From positions 13,816,501 to 13,880,500 of the forward strand of contig CM076146.1 in the NCBI GenBank assembly GCA_038025085.1: DNA of 64,000 nucleotides, written 5' to 3'. Numbering within the stretch: the first letter of the stretch is position 1; every line of letters starts with the position of its first letter. This stretch comes from Tetragonia tetragonoides. Its lineage: Eukaryota > Streptophyta > Magnoliopsida > Caryophyllales > Aizoaceae. The notes beneath the pieces are model-generated. The model ran no database searches. It was not told where the DNA came from and worked only from the letters and a program-made list of their open reading frames with translations. Of the stretch, positions 32,334 to 45,054 are shown in pieces. A program made the position numbers and the translations under genes.

Positions 32334-34833
32334 AAGCAGAATGCTTTTGTTCCAGGACGGCTACTAAGCCATAGCTGCTTAATTTCTCATGAGCTATTAC
32401 AACACATGAAGAAAAAAACTAAGGGTCGAGACTATTATATGGCACTGAAACTGGACATGAGCAAGGCATATGACAGAGTCAATTGGAAGTTCCTCAACCA
32501 CTTACTCATCAAACTGGGTTTCCCAGTAGCATGGATAAGGCTTATCATGGAATGCATGACAACTGTCAGGTTCTCAATCTTGATCAATGGAGAACACTCC
32601 TTACAGTTTAAGGCTAACTATGTCTTGAGACAAGGAGACCCTTTATCTCCGTATCTGTTTCTTCTAGTCATGGACGTGCTATCAAGGGCGATGGAAGAAA
32701 AGGAGCAACAAAAACTACTTCAGGGAATAAAGTTATCAAGGGCAAGCCCAGCAATATCCCACATGTTTTTTGCAGATGATGCAATGCTATTCTTCAAAGC
32801 TACGCCACAATCCTGTGACACCATGAATCAGGTACTAAATAATTTTTGTGAAGCCTCGGGCCAGATGATAAATTTGGAAAAATCTTTTGCTATCTTCAGC
32901 CCAAATGTTCCAATGCGGTTCAAACACATGATGAGGAGAACTATACGAGTCCAGAGCAAAGAAGAAGTGGGTATGTACTTGGGAACACCGGTAACGTTCA
33001 CCAAGAGCAAGAATGATGATTTTTCTTTCTTAATTGATCGAGTACAGAAATAGCTAGCAAGCTGCCAAACGAGATTTTTCAATTCAAGCAGGGAAACTAG
33101 TACTGATCAACTCGGTATTGGTGACACTGGCTATGCACATCGCGTCCATCTTCCTGTTACCCCAACAGACTTGCGCCAAAATCGATTCCATCATCAATAA
33201 ATTCTGGTGGACGTCATCTAAAGATAAGAAACCAATTCATTGGCGCAGCAAAAAACTCATGGCGCAACCAAAAGGCAAAGGTGGGCTAGGAATTCGATCT
33301 CTAGTAGAATTCAACAAGGCCATGCTAGCCAAGAGCTTTCAGGATACAAGAAAAGGAGGACATCCTCATCTCAAGGGTATATCGAGCCAAATATAAAGAG
33401 AGACCACTAGACACAATAACAACACAAGCTGAGCAACAACACTGATCGTGGGGGTGGAAAGGCATCATTAGAGGATCAAGAGCTATCAAAGAGGGTCTCA
33501 TTAAAAGAATCGGGACAGGAAGAAATACGAGAATCATGGAAGACCCTTGGCTCCCTAAAGGCACACCGGAACTCCGGATGGATGTTAACACAGAACATGA
33601 TGAAGAACCCTAGGTATGCCCAATTTTGGTTAGTGATCTCATTGACACAGATACATATGAGTGGAAGATCAGCAAGGTATGGAAGTGGTTCAAGCATGAA
33701 ACAGCAACCTCAATTTTATCAATTAATCTCCCAAGTAGTCCTGCACAGGATACTTGGCATTGGAAGGGCGCCCGAAATGGCAAATTTAGTGTCAAACAGG
33801 GCTATGCTCTTATTGCTCATAAGAACAACCAGGTTATTCACAACCAAAGGGAAGAAATGCGGTTTTGGAAAATTCTCTGGAATTTGGAGATGCAACCAAA
33901 ATGGAAAATTTTCATGTGGAGACTTGGACAAAATGCTTTGGCTACTATGGACAACCTTGCTAAACGTAACTGCATCACGGATAATGTGTGCATTTTGTGT
34001 GGCACCAGCCATGAATCTATAACTCATCTTTTTTGGGACTGTACAATGGCACAAAGAATATGGAATGCAGGAAAGTTGGGTCTAAATGTGGAACAAAGTG
34101 GATCCATTCCTTTCCTACAATGGATGGAAAATTTATGGAAGTATTTCGCAAAACAAGGAAAAGAGGGCAAAGCAAATATATCATATTTTGTCGCAATAGC
34201 AAGAGGCATCTGGCTCCACAGAAACGAGATAATTTTCAGGGGAGTTGCACCAGACCCAAACACAATCATGGGCATCATAGCAGCGCAGATACAAGAAGAA
34301 GAGGAGATAAAGCAATGGTCACAAGAGAAAATAAGCGGGGCAGCAACTATTGAACAGAGGATCACCACTACACCCATCACAACGTGTGTACTGCAGGGGA
34401 CAAGAGAATTTGGAGGACATGAGAGGCGTAATACTGGATGGATCATGGTCGCGAGAAACAAGGAGGGCGGGAACATCATGGCTACTCATCAATGAACACG
34501 AACCACAAGCAGCAAAAGAGGGCGAAAATGACTTTCAGGCTAGCAGAATCAGCGGTACAAGCGGAAGCACTGGCGTGTGTTCAAGCAATGCGGTGGTGCA
34601 AAGCGAAGGGATTGAGAAACATAGCGTTGATTACGGATTGTCAAGAGCTCGTCGGGAGCCTCAACCACACAGACCAGGCATCGATGGAAATCAAGAATAT
34701 CCTTGCAGACATACACCGCACATCTTTTGCTTTCAATAAGTGTCTAATTCAATCACTACCTAGAATGTATGTAGAGGAAGCCCATAAACTTGCTAACAGA
34801 GCAAGGCTAGAGGGTATCTCCAAAAACTTTTAG
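32334..34833 (+). pseudogene. LINE ORF2, 3' part (RT core, zf-RVT, RNase H), broken
   Basis: Continues the RT cut at 18858. Motifs in order: QNAFVPGR, LKLDMSKAYDRVNW (first catalytic Asp), LRQGDPLSPYLFLLVMD, SHMFFADDAMLF (the FADD active site, two Asp), and LINLEKS-type sequence. A stop and frame change near 33051-33060 precede NKFWW and PKGKGGLGIRSL. The zf-RVT region at 33755-34060 has WHWKGARNGKFSVKQGY, CILCGTSHESITHLFWDC and MAQRIW. An RNase H of the RVT_3 type follows (AESAVQAEALACVQAM, ITDCQELV) in another frame and ends at 34833. The catalytic motifs survive, but at least three frame breaks make it non-functional. Confidence 0.9.
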
Positions 34834-34929
34834 TCTGTTGCTTCTTTTAAAATGTATTACTCCCTCACACAAAAAAAAATAAAATAAAAAATAAAAGAAG
34901 CAATATAGACTAAAGTCCCTACTCCCTAG
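34834..34929 (+). other. LINE 3' end with A-rich tail
   Basis: A-rich tail at about 34869-34900, then a short flank. CTCCCTAG (34922-34929) is the left duplication of the hAT-type element that follows. Confidence 0.7.
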
Positions 34930-35548
34930 TAGGGGTGAGCATGGGTCCTGGGTACCTGGTCCTGGAATTGGTTTGGGCCTGGCGGGTCCGGACCTAGAAT
35001 TGGTCCGGCCAATTCCAATTCTGGGTCCAAAAATTCAGACCTGCTTGGAAGCAATTCCAATTCTGGGTATCATTTTTCTAGACCCACGACCCAGTAGGTA
35101 CCTGTTGGGACCAATTCCAAGAACTGGGTACCTGGTGGGACCAAATCCAATAACTGAGTACATGGTGGGTCCAAGTTACAATGCCTACCAATGCTACCAC
35201 TACTTTAGTTTTTCTATTGCATACGTTACAATTTTGATCTTTTCGATGTTGTAATATTTTTTTTTGGAATTGTCGCACAATCGTGACTCATAGTATCTGG
35301 ATAGTATTCCACTATTCCCATTAAAATTCTACGAGACAAGATGTCAAGCAATTTTTTTCTGTGAGGGATGATGCGAATTGGGTACCTGGTATTGGAATTG
35401 GATCTGCCAATTCCTAGTCTGGGTATCAGTTTCGAGGAACTACTCTAACCAATTCCAACTCTGGGTCCCAAATTTGAGGAACTGCTTTAACCAATTTCAA
35501 TACCAAATACTAAGATTTCAAGTGGGTACCTGCTTGCGCTCACCCCTA
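34930..35548. mobile_element. hAT-type MITE 1, 619 bp
   Basis: Perfect 11-bp terminal inverted repeats (TAGGGGTGAGC / GCTCACCCCTA). Flanking 8-bp direct repeats CTCCCTAG (34922-34929) and CTCCTTAG (35549-35556) differ by one base. An 8-bp duplication and TAGGG-type ends fit the hAT superfamily. The interior is unusual: many near-repeats of CTGGGTACCTGG and CCAATTCCAA in both orientations, and no coding sequence. Confidence 0.85.
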
Positions 35549-35556
35549 CTCCTTAG

Positions 35557-36269
35557 TCCCCACCATAAGTGAATGATTATTTATTTCTTTTTTTCCTTTG
35601 TTTTAGAGTTTTAGGGTTTTACAAAGTGTTTACCTTTTCAAAAATAAAAATAGTTTTCCAAAAGTAATCAGAAAAACTAATTTATTTGTTTACGACTTAG
35701 GTAAGATTGGACGCGAGAATGGCCTAAAAGTTTATTGGTTAGTAATAGATTAGTCTTTAAAATGGCGAAGTTAGGTGGCAGTTTGCCGGTTTGTATCAAA
35801 TAAAGGTTATAAGAATTGTCATCTTAATGGGATAAACTCGTCAATTTGGGTTGGTGGGTTGCCGGTGTATAGAAACTTTTTCTACTCTTGGAGGTTGGGG
35901 ACCAAGCTGGCAATAAGCGTAACAACTTCCTCATAAAGGGCGCCATGTTAAGCAACGTCATTATAGTCGTGGTATTGTCCTGTTAAACAGCTCAACGTAA
36001 TTCACCTAGTGCAAAAAAAGATTTCATAAACCTACATTCGACAAAGTATACATAAGTTGACATTTGAAAAGTTGTTATCACGTTAAACACTTCAAACCCA
36101 TGCTTAATTGATATATAGCATGTGAAATATAAAAACTTGTCATCCAACTACAACCGCATCCCTTTGGTAAATAGAATAAAATGCTATAATTTTCTAAACT
36201 ATAAGTTGCCCTATATCTGCAAATGTCTAGAAGAACATACTGAGTTGGCTAGGTAATAAAAGGGCCATT
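35557..36269. other. No gene seen
   Basis: AT-rich spacer. I found no recognisable coding or repeat structure. Confidence 0.45.
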
Positions 36270-37640
36270 GTAAGTACCCTGTCGCTTTGCGATCCTTATA
36301 AAATTATGATTTGTAATTGAATCGGGGGATTAGATAAGTTCAAGGAACCTTTGAGTTAGAAAAGCATTTCAAAGACATTGAATTGAATAAAAAAAATGAA
36401 AGGGTCCAAAATTCTGCTACCGACGCATTACCAAAAGGACGGCTCAGTAGCTGGATAAATGGACTAATCTTATTTTTAGAAAGATTCCTGCTCATATAAA
36501 ACATATGAGTACCCAATAATGAGGGTTCGAGAGCGAATGTATGAATTGGAAAGGTCGTCTTAGGCACCCAACTCGCCCATGTAAATGACGACCTCTACTA
36601 ACTCAAGTTTGCTTAATATGTTAATGACATAATTTCTACACAAAATCGGATTAACAACCTAGATTAAACTATTAGTTGGTTCATCACAAGCATTTCAACA
36701 TTATTATTTAACCATATTTGAACATGCAATTTTTATTGACAAGTTGAGCAGCACAACGACAGAACATGATTATTTACAAGAATGAAAGACAGTGTTTAGG
36801 AAGCAATAAAGGGCATGATTAGCATGATATCAACATTTTAGTGACTAGAAAATAATCAGGAAAGCAACAAAGTTGATTTGATCCCTCAAGAGTTTAGAAC
36901 CTGAACTGTAGGTTATTTAGCAAAGAATAATAAAGCAAGATCTCAAGAGAGAGTAAAAGAAAGAGGGGGAAGAGCCAGAACAATAGGTTGGTTCTTAAGA
37001 AGTGGTTGTCTACTGAAGACTGAGTGATTTGAAATGAAGGGTGGAGGGTTGTATTTATAGTGGACGAAGTAGGGTTGGATGGATGAAAAGATAGAGTTCA
37101 CAAGGCTTAGCACGAAAGAAAACAACTTTGAAAAGGTAAGGGGCGGGGGTCGCTAGGGCGGCCAAGAGGGTTCTAGAAGCTTGGGTCGCAGCCGCTAGCG
37201 GCCATGCCGCTGGTGGCCCTGGCGCTTCTAGAAGAACCCATGCGAACCCAGCTGGTACGTCGCGACCTTGGGTTGGATAAGATTAAACCCACGAGCGCTT
37301 AGCTGGATGATGACATTCAGTCTATTGGATATTTTGACGTATTAAATTAATCTGGGAGGTTGATTCAGATAATAGACTGAGAATGTGAAATGACCATTTT
37401 GCTCTTTATGTAGTGAAAAGACGGTTTTATCCTCTATTAACCTAACAACGATGTATTCATAACCGGGGGCCAGAATGAGGCGCAAGAGATATCGTTGGAA
37501 AGATCTTGAGCGAGACTATTGAATGGAATGGAGATGGAGGGTTGTTTGGAAGATTTGAGATCTCATTTACCTACCAAAGCAAAATAGCGCTTCAGTGCTC
37601 ATACAGAAATAATATACTGGTCCATAGAAAATAATCAATT
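36270..37640 (-). mobile_element. Diverged LTR of the Tat-like family, reverse orientation (solo LTR or remnant)
   Basis: The reverse complement aligns over its length with the LTRs at 18859 and 31034. Shared landmarks are TGTAAG at the left (the LTR end), the block with CACCCAACTCGCCC (36567), AAGTTTGCTTAAT (36606), GGTGGAGGGTTGTATTTATA (37040-37059, the reverse TATA region), a GCCGCTAGCGGC block at 37185-37222, and ATCGTTGGAAAGATCTTGAG (37488). No internal element sequence adjoins it on either side, so a solo LTR is likely. The outer end near 37640 and a target duplication were not resolved. Confidence 0.7.
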
Positions 37641-39120
37641 AGGAAAAAGGAAGGAAAAAAAAAGAAGCGAAAGAAAATCAAGAATGTTCGGTTCGCTTGA
37701 TAAACTCACCACCTGTGAGCAAATCGCATCCATGGAAGATTGCTTAAAATCTATATATGTAACAACCCTTCATTTCCCCTAAGTTTAAGTGCTTGTTTGG
37801 CGACTACCCCCTTTACTTTTTCACCGTAACTCCAATTACTAAGTATTGAGATTTTTGAACTTCTAAACCCAAGATTTTGTTTTGAGTCCATTTAACAATG
37901 ATATTGCTCTTTTTCGACTAACTCCAGGGCATGGATTGCCTAGGTCATTCCCCTAGTCAGCTTGATCAAGACCCTGGCCTCTTTGCCCCCAAATCATTTT
38001 TAATTCTAACTCCCAACTTCTCAATTAGTTAGGAATTCACCACCATTTGATTGAGGTTACACCAGAAAGCGGATAAGGCGGGTTTTTGAAAACCTTACAA
38101 CATCTCTTCTATCTCATAACCAAACAAAGTTAGTTAAGGTTCATCATAATTGATGTTTTTATAAGGTAAAGATGAAGAAACCAAAGTTGTTGTTGGTGTA
38201 AATAATGGTTTAAACACTTGACAATGTGTTTCAGATTTTTAAGTTGGTTCTTATGTTGTGGATTGTACATCCTTTGAAACTGTTGGACACCCCAAGCATG
38301 AGTTGTTTTGTTGATGATGATAAAGTTAGTGGTTGCTCCGGTGGTGAGATACTGGATGTTGTCGTGGTTTGGCTCCTTAGCAGGATAGCAGATTATACCC
38401 CCGAAGATTGAACCGACAACAAGTCCTTTTCTGATTTTTTTTCTTCATGTTGTTTTGATTTTCATAGCCAATTATGGTCGACTTTTGTGCATTTTCAAAA
38501 AACAAAAAACACAATTGGTACATATGTAAGAAACCTTTAGTTCATCCCCTAAAAGGAAAATACTTGTTTTAAAAAAAATGGTTATTGGGTCTCTCCCGTT
38601 CTAGGCGATTCGTAGGCAATGCTAGTGTGTGGTGAGGGTATTGACTCTGCGAGTGTTAGTTTTTTGGTTTTCTGGTATGAGTTTTGAGAGTTTGTCGTGT
38701 ACTGTGTCAAGTTGTGGATCCTCTGGTTTCATGTGTCTGTGGTGTGGGATTTCACTCCGTATAGCAGGTCCAATTACTAGATATTGGACAAAATTTCGTC
38801 TTACTAAAGATGAATTTGTGGATGTGGTGACGAAGGGCAAGAAATTATCTGGTTGAAAAAAGAATTGTCTATAGGATGGTGCGGCCCCAGTAAGAAGTTC
38901 GTGAGGTGCCGCTGATCTCAGTTTAGCGGGACAGTTAACTAATTACACAAAATCATGTAATACGAGGGCCTTAAAATCTACCTTAGAACAAATTTGAAGG
39001 CCCATCAGGGGATGAAGATTAAGGACATTGACACTAAAACCTTGATTTCTCACTTTGTTGATGAAAAGGATTGAAATTATATGCTTGAACATCAACCTTG
39101 TAGTTTTTTTCTTTTTTCTT
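37641..39120. other. No gene assigned
   Basis: Contains plus-strand ORFs (38226-38411 and 38629-38856) with no clear domain. The second may be a decayed start of the following LINE ORF1. Otherwise AT-rich and featureless. Confidence 0.35.
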
Positions 39121-39129
39121 TTTCTTTTA

Positions 39130-41480
39130 CAAGCAAGCTTGCAGTTTTGATAACCAACTTTTTCCCATTCGGGAAGTTAGGGACAATGAGAAGTCTGATG
39201 ATTTGACTTTTACCTCTTCAAAAATTTGGGTGGACATTCTGAATTTTCTGTTTAGTGCACATGATTTACAAATTGCAGAACTTATTGTGAATGATATTGG
39301 GCTTTTTTTTGAACTTGATCCCACTGACTATTGGTTGGGATAAAAATGTATGTAAGAGTTATATTAATCAACCCTTAAAACGTGGTATGAAATGGCATTT
39401 GATGATACAGGTGAGATTTGCCTACAGTTTAAATATCGTTTCTTGCCCATTTTTTTGTTATGCATGTGGTTTAATTTTATTGGTCACCTCGACAAGGAGT
39501 GTCAAACTTTTGGTAAAGATGATATTAAAGAGATGGGTTTACAATATGGCCCTTATTTACGTACTTCGACGATAAGTTGTGGGATGAGGAGACAAAGTGT
39601 TGTTGAACATGGAAAGGATCAACACCTTTTTGCTAAACTCTCATAAAAAGAGGAACCTGGTTGTAGGAAGACACTGAAATGAGATTCATATCCTAATTCT
39701 ATTGTAAATCCTGTGGATAATATTATTACAATTGATCATGGGCTAATAAGTAGTTGAACGTGCAGACTAATTCTATTTTCCTAGAGGAAAGGGAGGGGTC
39801 TTTTAAGGATTGGGGTGGAGAGAAGTTGAAACTTCTAGAAAATATGGATAGGGTGGGGGAGTCGTCTGACAGGAAATGGCAAGTTGAGGTTGTTATGAAG
39901 AGTGATAGGAGGGATGTCAATTTTGTATCCGATGGGATTGTTCAGGATAGGGAGCGGGTTTCATTAGCGAGTTTGTCAATCATATTATGGGGTGTCTGGT
40001 ACCTTTCTTAATGTGGGGGCTGTTGGAGAAAAAAACCAAAGGCGAAGCGGTGGAAGCGACTAACAACGAGTTTGGGAATGGTGAAAAGGATGGTGGTGCG
40101 TCTGTTAGAAGAGGAGAAATGTTTCAAAAAGAGAGGGGGGTGGTCTGCTGGTTAAGTTGTTTGAGGGTGTGAGGTGAGTGCAATGAAAAAGGTTCTTGTT
40201 ACTGAGAATCGAGCCCGACCAACGGAATGAGTATCTTGAGCCTCAAAGTCGGAGGTTGGGCAATTTATGAGCAGTTGCTCTACTCAGTGACTTAGTCCAC
40301 AGGGAGGCCATGTCCATTTTATTTCTTTTTGAAACAAAATTGGGTGGGCATAAGAAGTTGTTTGGTTATGAGGGTGTTTTTTGTTGATAGTGTTGTAGTT
40401 CTGGGGGGATAGCTTAATTTTGGAGGAAAGACATGCATGGTGGAATTTTAACTACAATCCAAAACTTTACACTACATATTGTGGTTGTGGAAAGTAGGAT
40501 GGGAGATTGTTCAAGGCGACTTACTGAATTTTATGGGAGACCAGAGGTGTCTAATAGGCACTTGAAATGGACCCAACTTGATATTTTGGAAATTAAATGT
40601 GATAACTTGTGGGTTTGCATCGGTGATTTTAATAAAGTATTATCTAGCAACTGGGTAGTTGTTATTGGTGTTAGACGCCCGGAGTGCCAAATGAGGAACT
40701 TTAAAGAAGTATTGGATAGAGGTGAATTGAGGGAGGTGCGGTATGTAGGATACACATTTACTTATGATAATTGGAGGGAAGGTGAAGAAAATGTTGCACT
40801 TGAGAGTTGGTTGGAAGTGTTTCCTCATTCGAAGGTTCATAACTTTGAACCCGATTGGTTGGATCATGCTCCAATATAACTTATACTTGATAATTTTGTA
40901 CAACATGCAAATAGAAGACACAAACCTTTCCGTTTTGAACAATTATGGGTCGACCTTGAGGGATATGAATCTGTTATAAATGAGGCATGGTTCTTAGGGG
41001 GTCAAATGTGGGTAATAAACAAAAATATTGTGGTGAATATATAATTAAGGGTGTGGGGAAAGTGACTTTTGGTAAAGATCTGCGTAAAAGGAAAAGAAAG
41101 TTACGAAGGCTAAACGGTAACAACTTGACCCCTTCTCAACTTGAGACAAGGCGCAAGCTTGTTCATGAAATTGAAGGGCTTTTGAAGGAAGAAGAAGTTT
41201 AATGGAGGCAACCTTCACATCTTTAGTTGGAGGCGGGAGATCGGAATTCCAAAACAAGAATGGAAGATTCATTGAGTAGTGTGCAAAAAAGAGTAGACTT
41301 GGGTTGGGTTTTCGAGAAATTAAGCTTTTTAATTGGGTTTTGTTGGGAAAGCAGTTTTGGCGACTTGTAAAAGAACCCGGTGGTTAGCTAAAACAACATC
41401 TTCCTGCACGTTATTATCCTAATAATGATATTTTAACTGCAGCATTGGGTAACCCCAGTTACACATGGCAAGGAATTTGA
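39130..41480 (+). pseudogene. LINE remnant F (ORF1, endonuclease, RT end), internally deleted
   Basis: Traces in order: ORF1 DUF4283 end (IWVDILNFLFSAHDLQIAELI, about 39220-39300), a damaged zinc knuckle (KYRFLPIFLLCMWF then GHLDKEC, 39432-39505) and QYGPYLRTS. The endonuclease region at 40490-40880 has LTEFYGRPEV, VCIGDFNKVLSS, MRNFKEVLDRGEL, GYTFTYDNWREG and WLDHAPI. The tether has NGNNLTPSQLETRRKL. The sequence then jumps to the RT end (LGFREIKLFNW, then KQFWRLVKEP, then ARYYPNNDILTAALGNPSYTW, 41305-41480). The RT catalytic core is missing, so there is a large internal deletion near 41270. Confidence 0.75.
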
Positions 41481-41489
41481 GAATCACAT

Positions 41490-42075
41490 TAGATAACAAA
41501 AATGCTATTTAACAACACTAAAAAGCGGAGGTTTACCACACTAAAAAGCGTGAAATAAATATTTATTACGCTTTCAAAAGCGTGACTAAATTCAATGTGG
41601 ATAATTAACCACACTTTACATTTGCTACACTTTTAAGTGACATAATTTTTCCACGGTTAATTGCGCAGTCAGATTATATTTTCTCCACGCTATTTACGGT
41701 CATAACTCATCCACACTTATTTTCGTTGGTAATTGTGTTTTTTGCCGCGCTTTTACTCGTAGCAACTTTGTTGTTATTTTCAAGTATCCAGAAGTGGGAA
41801 ATATTTTTCCACGCCAAAAAGCGTGGTAAATAATTGAGCGGGAATGTTTTTGACATATAAAAGCGTCACAAATATATCAAGCTGGGGCAAGTTTTCCATG
41901 CCCAGTTGTGTGGCAATCTTTTGGATTTTTTGTTTTTTTGCGATAACAAATGCTATGCCCGGTTGTATCTGTTGCGCCGTTTCACATATATGTTATAAGT
42001 TGTACCTATTGCACTCTTCAAAATAAGCGATAAATACATATATTTCACTATTAAATATCTCATAAATTATCCATA
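41490..42075. repeat. Subterminal-repeat region with AAAAGCGTGG motifs
   Basis: The word AAAAAGCGTG or its reverse recurs in both orientations (about 41528, 41546, 41569, 41577, 41812-41826, 41860), partly as short hairpins such as CCACGCCAAAAAGCGTGG. Dense short motifs in both orientations are typical of the subterminal regions of CACTA elements. It could be the end of the minus-strand CACTA remnant lying to the right; that link is inference. Confidence 0.5.
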
Positions 42076-42429
42076 GATTGTTGACACCCGAGGCTTCAAA
42101 AAGAGGGTTTAGTGACTACATCTCAAACGAAACTCCAGTTCTATAATTAGTTCTTCCTACAATACCACTAAGTCTATTTATAGGAAATATTAGAAGAAAT
42201 GAAGCACTAGTCTTGCATTTTTCCATCAACTGATCCAGCGATTTTTTGACCATCAACGTGCTGAAATTATCATCTCACCTCTCACTTGAGACCTCATGCA
42301 TAATCACAAATGAAGAATTTCAATACCAATGAAACAATTTCAAACTCTATATTATGCCCTTATTGGTAAGCATATATGGGATCTTGCATCAAAAAAAGAT
42401 AACATGTGGGTGAACTGGGTTAATGGGGT

Positions 42430-43290
42430 CTACATGACGAATGTCATGCTTTCTTGCAGTATGTAGTTAAACAAGACAGTAGTTGGGCATGGTTGAAACT
42501 AAATAAGCATAAGCTGATGCTCTTCCCAGCTTACAGCTCTGAGAGCACTTTGTTTTTGACAGCTAATGGGATGTATACAATAGACAATGGTTGTGTGTTT
42601 TTGAGAGGGATAATGCTTAAACTAAGGCATGCAAATCTGATATGGGTAACATCAAATATGCCAAGACACAACTTTTTCCTATGGCTGCCCAGGCAAAGAG
42701 AATGCTGACAAAATATAGAATGATGAGAATAGGGTATTATCTTGGAGACATAAACTGTATTTTCTGCAAAGCTCGTGAGGAAACACGTAAACATTTGCTC
42801 TATGAATGTTCCAGAACTCAAGATCTACTGGAGATAGTGAAGACATGGACATGTTGTACTGCAATTTCTAATCAGATATATTGAGGGGATGATGAATTGG
42901 ATAGCAAGACAGAAGGGAAGTATAAAATCAGAAAAGCGGTGTATGCATTAACTGTTGCTGCATTGACATATTGGATGGAAAGCCAGGAATCATATCTGCT
43001 TCAGTAATGGATCAATTACAGACACACGGATTATACACGCAGGTCACCAGAAAATCATATTTGTTGTTCCTGCATTGACGCAGATTACAGACACGCAGAA
43101 AATCTGTTGCTGCATTGACATTTTTGTCTTGTGTAGGTTTGTTATGGTGTTGATGTATAGATTCATATAGGGTCGGGGTAGGTAAAACACAATATGTGGA
43201 TTGCCTCTCTGATTCCTTTAGATTGTATGGTGCTCTCTTTCTAATCAATACAAGCTGCTATCTTTAATAAAAATAAAAACAAAAATACAC
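42430..43290 (+). pseudogene. LINE remnant G (zf-RVT region and tail)
   Basis: The plus strand encodes a plant LINE zf-RVT region: a degenerate Tyr-Thr-Ile-Asp-Asn-Gly start, WVTSNMPRHNFFLWLPRQRE, then in the next frame MLTKYRMMRIGYYLGDINCIFCKAREETRKHLLYECSRT in pieces. The Cys-x2-Cys and His-x-Leu pattern is complete. An A-rich end at 43266-43290 is the likely poly(A) tail. It lies between the subterminal repeats and the CACTA gene, so it probably inserted into the CACTA element. Confidence 0.75.
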
Positions 43291-43413
43291 ATACATCTTT
43301 GCAAATCATAGACCATATCAATTCCTTGATCATCAAGCTCATGAACACACAATGACACCAACATGAAAGCTATAAAATAAAACACTTGAATACCTGATTA
43401 GATTCTCTTGATA
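43291..43413. other. 3' flank of the CACTA Ulp1-type gene
   Basis: Short AT-rich stretch between LINE remnant G and the stop codon of the minus-strand gene. Nothing else was seen. Confidence 0.4.
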
Positions 43414-45054
43414 CTACTCATAGCAAGTTATACATTTTAGAATATAGTTTGCCCACTTATCACGAACTACATCGCTTTGTTCTTGAGTGTAACTCGTTTC
43501 TCCATGAAAGTACTAAAACATAATACCAAACAAACAGTTATTTTACAATTGAAAAAATAGGCCAACAACCTACATAAGCAACATGGACGATCTTCGGCAT
43601 AATACAAAGCTTTAATTACCAAAGAAAAAAAGGGAAAGCTAGAGAGAATGTACTGACAATGCCATTTGGAAAAGTAATACAGCTATAACTTTTTCCAAAA
43701 ATTGAAACAAGGTACGCATGCAACAATAATAAGCAAGCATGCAACAAAGAAATGTGCTTTTAATACCTGTTCAATTCGATGAACACCAATACTTGCTTGG
43801 TTCAACCATCCCAATATTATATCTCTCATGTAGCGCATAACATAATATGCACACTTTGAACTCGCAACTTGGATAGGGCACTAGCACAACAAGAAATATA
43901 CATTAGCATTTCAGTAAATGAAATTGCTTTTCAAAGGAGTAAGATTCTTGAAAAACTTACTTTGACTGACTTCCATTTAGTTTTACAGACCACACCGTCT
44001 TTTATGCAACCACCCTTTTGACGATATTTCGACATCCCTCTATTTCAATGAAAGAAAAATAATTTATTAAATAACTTCATATTTTTTGGTAAACCACCCC
44101 CCCAAAAGATAAATTTTACAAATCAAACTCACTCATCAAATGTGTGCCTAATATCATCGTGATATCTATTTTCTAATGGATCAAGCCAATACACATGATT
44201 ATCTCGTAGAATGATGACACACAACATCCAATGGTGCCTAATACAAAGCAAGTTAGTAACTAGATAAATATCAATGTTGTAGTAGGAAAATTAGAACTTT
44301 GTCCTTAGACACTGTGTATATATTTACACATGAGGGAAGCATCCATATAAGGGGCAAAGTAGCATATCTTGTTATTTGCTTTCATTTGGGCATCCATATA
44401 ATCTGCTCTAGTTGGTACTTGATTGTCGTTGGCAATTATCGATGGTTTTAGAAACCCACAAGAATTTGAGATGAGAATTTCACGACAAAGCTCATGCAAC
44501 CACCTATAAAATGCTAATATATGAGATATAAGAGCTAGATGCAAAAATTGTCATGATATTAGCAGCAGGAAGCCGAGTCAAAGACATCACAAATAGACCT
44601 ACGATAGTCATAGGTCAAAAGGCATTCAAATTAATATTTACATCATCATTAATGAAAAATATTAAGAGTTTTGTTTTGCAAGTTCTTGAAGATATTTATA
44701 ACCAAGTTCACTTAACTGAACGAGTAACTCACCGAATGTAAACTTCTATGAAGATATTCTTCAACCACTGCATTTCCAAGAGTTGGAAAATATTCTCTTT
44801 GCACACATTCGATGAATATTTATTACTAAAGATGGCAGCATCCATAGGTATCACAATGGGGTCAGATGTCATCAACTTAGCATATAAGTTCAGATTTCTG
44901 CAAGCTTTTGGCAATGAAGTGATCAACTTCTGAGAATGTAGTTTCGTCGTACCACTCATTTCAACCTGCTTAGGTTTCTCAGCAGGCTTCTCCGTAGGCT
45001 TCACTCCAACCTTCTTAAGCTTATCCATAAGCAAATCATTACCAGCAATCACCT

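Larger units (their letters stand above)
14870..34900 (+). mobile_element. L1-type plant LINE, split by an LTR retrotransposon
   Basis: Two halves, 14870-18858 and 32334-34900, together give the usual plant L1 layout. ORF1 has DUF4283 and a CCHC knuckle. ORF2 has endonuclease, reverse transcriptase, zf-RVT and a C-terminal RNase H. The element ends in an A-rich tail at about 34869-34900. The split is inside the RT, and the two halves join in frame once the LTR element and one 5-bp duplication are set aside. All frames contain stops or shifts, so the LINE is dead. The 5' end is not sharply defined and no LINE target duplication was found. Confidence 0.85.

Noticed and set aside
32828..34479. 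Minus-strand ORFs over the LINE RT and zf-RVT
   Set aside because: Antisense shadows of the plus-strand LINE ORF2 whose motifs are unambiguous.
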